DNA of 27,044 nucleotides. Origin: Saccoglossus kowalevskii. Lineage: Eukaryota; Hemichordata; Enteropneusta; Harrimaniidae. The notes under the pieces are model-generated. The model was not told the DNA's origin. It ran no database searches and saw only the letters and a program-made list of their open reading frames with translations. Positions 23,101 to 27,044 of the stretch are shown here, piece by piece. Both the position numbers and the translations under genes were made by a program. Each line of letters starts with the position of its first letter. The stretch's first letter is position 1. The stretch is taken from positions 1-27,044 of the forward strand of contig NW_003122412.1 of assembly GCF_000003605.2 (NCBI RefSeq), read 5' to 3'.

Positions 23101-25502
23101 CACGACTTTAACTGTCCACAAACTCGAAGACTACACGAACACAGTCTACAATAGTCGTCCGCAACAATATGTATGTATTTCTTCGGTGTACTGATGCACG
23201 AATGCACCGTGACACGGTGTTTCTCGGGTGTCGCCATCGCTGAGAATGCCGCCGGCGCAATTTTTCACCCAACTCGCGATTCTGTTTTGCAACATTTTAT
23301 CAATATTCCCTTTGACAAAATCGTCGACAAAAGCACCGCTTTGCTGATCTTTTGTTCTATAATTCTTAATGCAAACACCGACCCTAGTAGTAATTAGTAA
23401 CGTCGCCTAGTACATATCATGGATGTACTAAGAATGAACGGTCGTCATTGCAAATCGAACATCCTTTTGAAATTTGGACGTCGGGCAGGCGATTTCAAGG
23501 CACCGCACTTAAATATTAGCAACATATGATTTTTCTGAGCGGTTGTTGATTCTCTTTCAAACGAGACATAAATGTGACAACATAGTCGATCCCTTATCCA
23601 CCGCTAAGAATGCCGCAATGTTTCGTTCGTTTTGCAACATGCCACAAATCGTCAAAAAAAACACCACTTCGACGGAAGCTTGCGTAATAAGGGGGTTAAA
23701 ACAAGAAAACAAATGCCATGTTTAATACATATCAACCTGTTTTACTTGCGTTTCGTGCGACTTCGGAACCCGAAGTTCCATGGGGTTTATAGTTCCATTA
23801 ACACACCAACAACGTTGAATTTACCCGCTATCTTCCAAATATGGTATATTAATTTATTCAGTTGTTTATTTAGAGTGACGTCCGCGGTCGAATGCGATTG
23901 GCTATCGATGTCAGTGCAAAGGTCATATGAATATTAAAATTAAGTGGGCGGAAGGAAAATTGTATAGGAGACAAGCTGGAGTCTCGTGTGGCGATAGCGA
24001 TAACACCGGGACGAATGGTCTGGGGTATTAAAGCCAGGATTCCGGTTTTCAGAATCTAGAAGGAAAATATAAATCCTTCCGTATTATTTTAGAAAATACT
24101 TTATTTCCTTCTCATAATTATGATGCACAAATTACTAGTAGCATATTTGGAAACTTATCTACGTTAATATAAAAATTAGCATATTTGGTAATTGCAAAGC
24201 TCATTACAATGATTAATACCCTGTTTTTACTAATTTTGGTCAATATTTTTATTATTATTTTTGAATTATTAAACAGTATAATAAATTGCCATCAATGCAG
24301 TTTTTGGTTCTTTCAGTCGATGTTTCTGTTTGCCCAGAAAGACATATGCAAATTAACCAATTATTATGCATATTTTGTACATACACTACTGTAATGACTG
24401 TATTCTTTGTATGCACTTTTTTCACGTTCATACTATTACATAAAACATTCCGAAATTAGCTTTTAGAATACTTTGCACGAACTCATTATTAGTCTTAATT
24501 TGTTTCTTATAGTTAAATCTCCCTCATAGCCATTCCAAAAACAAAAATCACATCACTGGACCACACCGTCACGGTCTGTTTCCGTAATGTATGTTTCTTA
24601 TAATGCCAGGATTGCTGTCGCGTAGTACGAGCCCTGATTACAGTGACTTGCAGGATATGCTTAAACTCTCTGCAGAGGAAGTTGCTAAGTTTGGTCACCA
24701 AGGAGAAGATTTCATTTTGAGATGTACGTTTGATGAGAAGTACTGCAACTCAAGGTATCATGACGTCAGCTAATATTTCTAATATATTAATCACATCTGA
24801 TTATTGATTACTATTAACACGTGTTACTTAATCAAAATATAAACAATCTCTGTCATCAAAGATTCTTCTGGAAGTCACAATTTTCCGAAAGTCTTCGGAA
24901 TTTACGAATAATGCCGACAACGGTGTAATGTGGGTTTTACTCTTTTTTTAGCCAGTTTAGTGTTTTTCAGAATGATAATTATGGCAACTGTTATACGTTC
25001 AATGATGAAAAGCTCATTAATGGGACTATCCGGCGATCCTCAAGACCAGGGGCACGATTTGGTAAGTGTACAAATAATGTTTATGTTTACAATTTTTCCA
25101 GCCTTGGGGTCTAGTTAATTTAGAAAGCAACTTCGTGTAACCTGTTTTGAACTGGTACTTTCACAACTTCCTGTTATGAGTTCGCGACAGTGCCACCAAC
25201 GACGAGAAGGGCGATTTGTTTTTATAGCCGACATGATGTACATGATAGTCCAATACGCCCTCTAGTGGGATATATACGAAGAACAAATGTAACTTCATAA
25301 TAACTACTAGTATCTGTATGTCATTATCCTCATTCTAGGTTTGAAGATCACGTTATATTTGGAACAGAATGAATACATACCAATATTTGGACAAACGGCC
25401 GGGGTTCGTGTTTTGATTCACCCCCCTGACGTAGCACCATTCCCAGAAAATAATGGAATCACCGTACCACCGGGCTTCAAGTCATCGTTTGCAATACGCA
25501 GG
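10623..25502 (+). CDS. DEG/ENaC-family channel with LDLa-CUB-TSP1 ectodomain (gene span, partial)
   Basis: Spliced gene of at least 14 exons (listed separately), 2505 coding bases and 835 codons visible, no stop reached. Domain order by predicted residue: cytosolic N-terminus with HG gating motif (62-63); TM1 (about 75-94); FPAVTICN (120-127); three LDLa modules (163-290); CUB1 (about 291-415), TSP1-1 (to about 475), CUB2 (about 476-590), TSP1-2 (to about 647); then the DEG/ENaC ectodomain with FGHQGEDFILRC, YGNCYTF and the GLKITLYLEQNEYIPIF palm strand. Splice phases agree at every junction. The thumb cysteine array, TM2 and selectivity filter must lie beyond 25502. DEG/ENaC proteins form trimeric, usually amiloride-sensitive sodium channels at the plasma membrane. 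The inserted adhesion-type modules suggest ligand or matrix tethering, which is inference. An exon could be hidden in the 450-base gap. Confidence 0.9.
11110..13759 (+). other. Intron 1 (2650 bp)
   Basis: GTAAGT donor and TTCATCCAG acceptor. Frames inside are short and without motifs. A 16-bp sequence (TATGTGAAATATNCGA type) repeats about three times near 13419-13463. Nothing else is supported. Confidence 0.75.
13760..13879 (+). CDS. Channel exon 2: LDLa module 1
   Basis: 120 bases, phase 1 to 1, donor GTAAGT. It encodes one LDL-receptor class A module with all six cysteines (CMDEDFSC, GTC, HLVC, FHC, VNC). The calcium site is altered: the Asp normally before the fifth cysteine is His (CDGYFHC), and one extra residue sits in WDGLSDE. 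The N-C-T triplet near the end is a possible N-glycosylation site. Confidence 0.9.
13880..14984 (+). other. Intron 2 (1105 bp)
   Basis: GTAAGT donor and TTTATAG acceptor. It holds the 36-bp tandem triplet at 14190-14297 and otherwise non-coding DNA. Confidence 0.75.
14190..14297. repeat. 36-bp tandem repeat, three copies
   Basis: Three identical adjacent copies of a 36-bp unit starting AAATAGGAAATGTTTGCGTG, plus a few bases of a fourth. The perfect identity indicates a recent local expansion within intron 2. The open frame through it is a by-product of the unit length. Confidence 0.95.
14985..15107 (+). CDS. Channel exon 3: LDLa module 2
   Basis: 123 bases, phase 1 to 1, acceptor TTTATAG, donor GTGAGT. 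Six-cysteine LDLa module (KCGVNEFNC, GVC, QRC, YHC, QNC). As in module 1, His replaces the Asp before the fifth cysteine (CDGTYHC). The usual DGSDE reads EGEDE, so the calcium cage is only partly conserved. Confidence 0.88.
15897..15933 (+). repeat. Left arm of 37-bp inverted repeat at gap edge
   Basis: This arm, starting TCATGACAACGCATGC, is the exact reverse complement of 16437-16473. It stops at the first N of the gap, so the true arm may be longer. Confidence 0.95.
15934..16383. other. Assembly gap (450 N)
   Basis: A run of exactly 450 unknown bases. Any open frame through it is an artefact. The real length and content are unknown. Confidence 0.99.
16437..16473 (-). repeat. Right arm of 37-bp inverted repeat at gap edge
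   Basis: Perfect reverse complement of 15897-15933. No matching target duplication is seen outside the arms (left flank ends CTTACA, right flank starts CGGCATG). Another TCATGACAAC occurs at about 16517, opposite in orientation to the end of this arm. Confidence 0.95.
16663..16803 (+). CDS. Channel exon 4: LDLa module 3
   Basis: 141 bases, phase 1 to 1, acceptor TTTTTATAG, donor GTAGGT. Six-cysteine LDLa module (SCHGEQAHAC, NRC, SVC, PDC, RLC). Unlike modules 1 and 2 it keeps the full acidic calcium set: CDHFPDC followed by VDGSDE. Confidence 0.9.
16804..17150 (+). other. Intron 4 (347 bp)
   Basis: GTAGGT donor and CTTATTGCAG acceptor. No internal feature is seen. Confidence 0.75.
17151..17359 (+). 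CDS. Channel exon 5: first half of CUB1
   Basis: 209 bases, phase 1 to 0, acceptor TTATTGCAG, donor GTGAGT. It encodes the start of a CUB domain: a leading cysteine (GGCSTS), the typical YSPGYPSDYP turn, QQCTINV, and the second cysteine pair ending at NCSDDFLA, where the C..D.L pattern of CUB domains falls. Confidence 0.9.
17360..17906 (+). other. Intron 5 (547 bp)
   Basis: GTGAGT donor and CCGTTGCAG acceptor. About half of it is the 137-bp tandem duplication. Confidence 0.75.
17391..17664. repeat. 137-bp tandem duplication
   Basis: Copy 1 (17391-17527) and copy 2 (17528-17664) differ at only a few bases. The unit starts TTGTTATTACGCAATG. Both lie within intron 5. There are no terminal inverted repeats, so it looks like simple duplication. 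Confidence 0.93.
17907..18113 (+). CDS. Channel exon 6: second half of CUB1, start of TSP1-1
   Basis: 207 bases, phase 0 to 0. It continues CUB1 with KYCGHNTP, the strand EVLLHFSSNSD and GYRLEYTAVPC. It then reads TWETGPWEE, the tryptophan-containing first strand of a thrombospondin type 1 repeat that continues in exon 7. The donor GTCACT is weak, but the phase and the completed TSP1 motif require it. Confidence 0.87.
18114..18763 (+). other. Intron 6 (650 bp)
   Basis: Weak GTCACT donor and TTGTTTTTCAG acceptor. The reading frame continues 18 codons past the donor before a stop at 18165-18167. The 46-bp tandem array occupies about 200 bp. Confidence 0.7.
18462..18668. repeat. 46-bp tandem repeat, about 4.5 copies
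   Basis: Units begin near AAAGATATGTCCACACACC and recur with TATG/CATG landmarks at 18467, 18511, 18557, 18603 and 18649 (spacing 44, 46, 46, 46). The copies have diverged, so the array is older than the 36-bp repeat in intron 2. Open frames on both strands come from the repeat. Confidence 0.92.
18764..18902 (+). CDS. Channel exon 7: TSP1-1
   Basis: 139 bases, phase 0 to 1, acceptor TTTTTCAG, donor GTAATT. It completes a thrombospondin type 1 repeat: CSVTCGIGTRSRQVQC, then a spaced C and NTQPCP at the end, giving six cysteines. CSVTCG fits the C-x-x-S/T-C-G site that is O-fucosylated in TSP1 repeats, and R-S-R supplies the stacked arginines. Confidence 0.92.
18903..19969 (+). other. Intron 7 (1067 bp)
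   Basis: GTAATT donor and ACTCTCTAG acceptor. It contains a possible retroelement tail (19230-19335). Otherwise nothing is seen. Confidence 0.7.
19230..19335 (+). mobile_element. Possible non-LTR retroelement 3' tail
   Basis: A GC-richer patch (GGCGGTGTTTGACGCAGTG) is followed by AATAAAATATG and a short TTATTATTATT tail. This resembles the 3' ends of LINEs or SINEs with a simple-repeat tail. There is no coding motif and no visible target duplication, so this is a weak call. Confidence 0.25.
19970..20154 (+). CDS. Channel exon 8: first half of CUB2
   Basis: 185 bases, phase 1 to 0, acceptor ACTCTCTAG, donor GTCAGT. CUB features are CGAVLEQCC, TSPGYPDNYT, LHCEIYI, the cysteine in DGCVAINF, and EECHKDYLL, which equals the CSDDFLA position of CUB1. 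The exon boundaries fall at the same domain positions and phases as exon 5. Confidence 0.9.
20155..20388 (+). other. Intron 8 (234 bp)
   Basis: GTCAGT donor and GTTTTGTAG acceptor. About half of this short intron is the inverted-repeat element at 20181-20296. Confidence 0.75.
20181..20296. mobile_element. Small MITE-like inverted-repeat element
   Basis: The left end CAGCGGGCGAGTCGTCAC and the right end, read in reverse (AGCGGGAGTTTGTCACC), form an imperfect inverted repeat of about 28 bp around a core of roughly 60 bp. The ends are GC-rich against AT-rich surroundings. The size fits a MITE. No clear target duplication is seen, so a plain hairpin is also possible. Confidence 0.45.
20389..20574 (+). 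CDS. Channel exon 9: second half of CUB2, start of TSP1-2
   Basis: 186 bases, phase 0 to 0, acceptor GTTTTGTAG, donor GTACGT. CUB2 continues with QIYCGKSM, GRVLMTFHSDS and GFKATYEFVPC. The exon ends in TWQVMAWSQ, the tryptophan strand opening the second TSP1 repeat, as in exon 6. Confidence 0.9.
20575..21315 (+). other. Intron 9 (741 bp)
   Basis: GTACGT donor and TTTCTTTCAG acceptor. No exon or element is recognised inside. Confidence 0.75.
21316..21460 (+). CDS. Channel exon 10: TSP1-2
   Basis: 145 bases, phase 0 to 1. It completes the second TSP1 repeat: CTASCGNGMRFRRVLCW, then FCSD, EKC and VTCDV, six cysteines in all. CTASCG again fits the O-fucosylation pattern. The end is placed at GTAGGT (21461) because phase 1 joins exon 11 in frame. 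GT dinucleotides 4 bases to either side are possible but give the wrong phase. Confidence 0.87.
21461..22448 (+). other. Intron 10 (988 bp)
   Basis: GTAGGT donor and TTCTTTTAAAG acceptor. Frames inside are short and motif-free. Confidence 0.7.
22449..22601 (+). CDS. Channel exon 11: DEG/ENaC ectodomain resumes
   Basis: 153 bases, phase 1 to 1. The peptide runs VEVTEIPYTVKNLYERF, then SVYQDFIDSYYTKNSF, and ends EYPPDWVG. The donor GTGAGA at 22602 was chosen over the open continuation because exon 12 then joins in phase as DWVG-LLSRS. This is the part of the DEG/ENaC ectodomain leading to the finger region. No LDLa, CUB or TSP1 residues remain. Confidence 0.85.
22637..22708 (+). repeat. Left terminal inverted repeat
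   Basis: 72 bp, matching the reverse complement of 23957-24028 except for one T/C difference. It lies 35 bases after the exon 11 donor. Confidence 0.93.
22840..23121 (-). pseudogene. Open frame inside the transposon, unknown
   Basis: A minus-strand open frame of 93 codons lies in the element interior. It includes HLCLVCKRKI (a single CxxC) and a basic stretch. The related module at 23481 has stops in the corresponding frame. It may be a remnant of a transposon protein or of captured host sequence. No family is recognised, and chance is possible. Confidence 0.2.
23957..24028 (-). repeat. Right terminal inverted repeat
   Basis: Inverted partner of 22637-22708, followed directly by the second TTAAAGCCA copy, which shares its first base with the end of the repeat. 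Confidence 0.93.
24610..24754 (+). CDS. Channel exon 12: DEG/ENaC finger region
   Basis: 145 bases, phase 1 to 2. It encodes SPDYSDLQDMLKLS followed by FGHQGEDFILRCTFD and YCNS. The GH..EDFIL.C.F...C pattern is the conserved cysteine-containing stretch before the YGNCYTF motif in DEG/ENaC channels. Donor is GTATCA. Confidence 0.92.
24755..24960 (+). other. Intron 12 (206 bp)
   Basis: GTATCA donor and CCAGTTTAG acceptor. The acceptor was chosen because it restores phase 2 and leads straight into the YGNCYTF motif. Confidence 0.75.
24961..25061 (+). CDS. Channel exon 13: YGNCYTF motif
   Basis: 101 bases, phase 2 to 1, donor GTAAGT. It encodes VFQNDNYGNCYTFND, a strong family signature, and a possible N-glycosylation site at LINGT. 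Confidence 0.93.
25062..25338 (+). other. Intron 13 (277 bp)
   Basis: GTAAGT donor and CATTCTAG acceptor. No internal feature is seen. Confidence 0.75.
25339..25502 (+). CDS. Channel exon 14: DEG/ENaC palm/thumb strands
   Basis: 164 bases, phase 1 to 0, donor GTAAGT. It encodes GLKITLYLEQNEYIPIF, then GVRVLIHPPDVAPFP and VPPGFKSSFAIRR. This matches the G-L-.-L.L....Y......G..V.IH.....P pattern of DEG/ENaC ectodomains. The cysteine-rich thumb, TM2 and G/S-x-S selectivity filter would follow in exons outside the window. Confidence 0.93.
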
Positions 25503-26341
25503 GTAAGTTTCTAGCCGTGACTGCAAGTTCAAATACAAACAACCTGTGGGAAACTGTTTTTGTTTATTTTTCCCGTCGGGCGGACAGCGTCACTCTGTAT
25601 GTTTCAGGGGGGGGGATTGGCATGAGAGGGCGCCATCCGATCTGAATGGAACGTTTCGACGTCAGTCGCCCGTAGCCCATCGTCAAAGCAACAACGTCCC
25701 GTTTTCAAAGAGATGAAATAATTTCAGCAATTTCTTTACAGAATAATCCACAACAAAACTTAGAAACATTTCATAGACAAATAGGCCCCAAAATTATGTC
25801 TATTGCAAAACAATTCAACCAACGACCAGTTTGACGCCACAATTTATTGCTGGAGCCCGAGATCTACGCGTGATGGTATTGCGTTCAAATCTGTTCCATT
25901 TCAAACTGCGCATGCACACACACTGTGGTTTCTCGAAATGCATACTAATTAGGTAACTTGTCACTAATAAAAGTCACCGAAAACATTTTGAGCAATTTTG
26001 AGCAATAATACTAGAGTGAAATTTAAACGGGCCTCTGCATTCTCTATGAATATCGCAACTTGCTATGATCAGGGTAAAGAGAAAATCTGTGCTTACTTTC
26101 AACAGTTAGCTGGAGTCCGCTCGAAAACGCGTCTCAAAAAATACCTTTACATCATTTTTCCGATAATTTTTCCAGCTCGTAACGATAGAATCGGTCAATT
26201 TAGAACTAACATGTATGCTATCGGAAAGCATTTTGGCACAATTTTACTGAAAAGACGAGTTTTTCATTGCTCATGAATATTAATTTATGCAAATGAGACG
26301 AGTATTTCAGCCAATCGTGTCATGCAACTCCCCCCCTGGTA
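25503..26341 (+). other. Intron 14, visible part before the LTR element
   Basis: It starts with GTAAGT. I see no phase-0 exon with the expected cysteine-rich thumb sequence in this stretch, so the intron probably continues through the retroelement. A run of nine G at about 25607-25615 is notable. Confidence 0.6.
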
Positions 26342-26587
26342 TGTTTATGTTTACGTCCATACTTACTTTATACTCTATTTATGTTTGGTCTTAATTATTG
26401 TAATTCTGTTAATTGATTTAATTAATCCCTGACACCTGGTCAGCGCAATGTATTGTTTTGGCGGCACCTTTCATGTGCGCTATATAATGCGTGACCATTT
26501 GCAGAATAAACCAGAGTTCTTTCAACCATCAATCGAACGTCTCTCCGTGATATCGTCTTTTCCGACCGATGTATTTCCCCTACCACA
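26342..26587 (+). mobile_element. 5' LTR of a BEL/Pao-type retroelement (predicted)
   Basis: The segment begins TGTTTATG and ends CCACA (TG...CA ends). It contains a TATATAATG box at 26481 and an AATAAA poly(A) signal at 26505-26510, and is followed within a few bases by a TGGTGCCGAGAACC primer-binding-like sequence. Only this LTR is in the window, so the left edge cannot be checked against a partner. Confidence 0.6.
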
Positions 26588-26592
26588 TTTTT

Positions 26593-26606
26593 TGGTGCCG
26601 AGAACC
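26593..26606 (+). other. Primer-binding-site-like sequence
   Basis: TGGTGCCGAGAACC directly after the predicted LTR. TGG-TGCCG sequences at this position are usual in BEL/Pao and related LTR elements, where a tRNA 3' end primes minus-strand DNA. Confidence 0.55.
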
Positions 26607-26673
26607 AGTTGCATTGCTGAACCTACTAACACTCAACGAAAAGTTGCAGTCACTAGTATATCAAGAAGTCAAG

Positions 26674-26967
26674 ATGACAGAACCAAGAACGAATCTGCAA
26701 CAACTTACGAAGAAGCGAGGTGCTAACAAAGCGCAGCTAACCAGACAGTTACAGAAAGCGGACGATACATCGAAAAAAGACAAACTAGAAGAAACCGACA
26801 TCGAACTGCTTCAGTCAACCATCGAAAACATTGAAGAACAAATCAAACTGGTACGTGACCTAGACGAACAAATACTTGATCTCGTCGAGGAAGAAAACTA
26901 CGAAAGACTATTCACTGAAGCCGACGATTCACTGAACTCCGCATCACTCGATACCAGCGGGTTTTGA
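26674..26967 (+). pseudogene. BEL/Pao-type gag start, frameshifted
   Basis: A 97-codon frame starts at an ATG 67 bases past the primer-binding site. It begins with a basic KKRGANKAQLTRQL segment like the (R/K)G..K.QLTR motif at the start of BEL/Pao gag-pol polyproteins, followed by a charged helix with coiled-coil character (IENIEEQIKLVRDLDEQI). The frame ends at TGA 26965-26967. Near 26926-26929 a second frame becomes the natural continuation and stays open for 39 codons to the window edge (serine/proline-rich). A one-base loss, or an assembly error, best explains this. The rest of gag-pol is outside. Confidence 0.6.
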
Positions 26968-27044
26968 ACAAAGCAGAGAAGATATCGTCTCAACCAAATC
27001 CAACTGCCGCCACAGAAACATCGTCAAATTCACCATCGTCGTCA

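Larger units (their letters stand above)
22637..24028. mobile_element. Non-autonomous DNA transposon with 72-bp TIRs
   Basis: The left end (22637-22708) and the right end (23957-24028) are inverted copies of 72 bp that differ at one base. They start ATACCCCAGACC. The flanks share TTAAAGCCA (22629-22637 and 24028-24036), a 9-bp target duplication if the element proper begins at TACCCC. Long TIRs with 9-bp duplications are typical of Mutator-like elements. No transposase is visible. The interior holds two diverged copies of a module starting TCGGGCAGGCGATTTCAAGG (22849 and 23481). High TIR identity suggests a recent insertion. Confidence 0.88.
22602..24609 (+). other. Intron 11 (2008 bp) with transposon insertion
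   Basis: GTGAGA donor and AATGCCAG acceptor. Removing the 1392-bp element and one target-site copy leaves an intron of about 600 bp. The remainder shows no feature. Confidence 0.75.

Noticed and set aside
1-27044. CRISPR arrays, operons or bacterial-type systems
   Set aside because: The sequence is eukaryotic with spliced exons. The regular repeats are direct tandem units without spacers.

Overview
The window is AT-rich, intron-containing animal DNA. Its one convincing host gene is a multi-exon membrane channel with GT-AG introns. The rest is dense in minisatellites, DNA-transposon and retroelement remains. The domain set (DEG/ENaC channel, LDLa, CUB, TSP1) and the mix of BEL/Pao, LINE and TIR elements point to an invertebrate metazoan. 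An invertebrate deuterostome such as amphioxus or a hemichordate would fit, but the sequence does not settle the phylum.

Layout. 1-2719: a 21-bp minisatellite with about 129 copies and higher-order repeat blocks, running off the left edge. 2720-10480: mostly non-coding DNA with a possible minus-strand coding exon (3346-3492), a TC-rich unexplained block (8059-8470), a decayed LINE reverse-transcriptase fragment (about 9310-9565) and a long TAAA microsatellite (10085-10220). 10487-25502: the channel gene on the + strand, of which 14 exons (835 codons) are visible. 26342-27044: the 5' end of a BEL/Pao-type LTR retroelement (LTR, primer-binding site, start of gag with a frameshift), running off the right edge.

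The channel gene encodes a short cytosolic N-terminus with the HG gating motif, TM1 and the post-TM1 FPAVTICN motif. Then comes a large inserted extracellular block: three LDLa modules followed by two CUB-TSP1 pairs. After the block the DEG/ENaC ectodomain resumes (YGNCYTF motif, cysteine-rich region, palm/thumb strands). The pore/TM2 end lies beyond the window. Every splice phase matches across the 14 exons. The whole inserted block is flanked by phase-1 introns, and the two CUB-TSP1 cassettes share the same 1-0-0-1 phase pattern, so the ectodomain looks built by exon shuffling and cassette duplication.

The introns carry insertions: a 1.39-kb element with 72-bp terminal inverted repeats and a 9-bp target duplication 27 bp inside intron 11, a small MITE in intron 8, three local tandem arrays, and a 450-base assembly gap in intron 3 bounded by a perfect 37-bp inverted repeat. 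Upstream reading frames, one overlapping the start codon, lie between a TATA box and the ATG.
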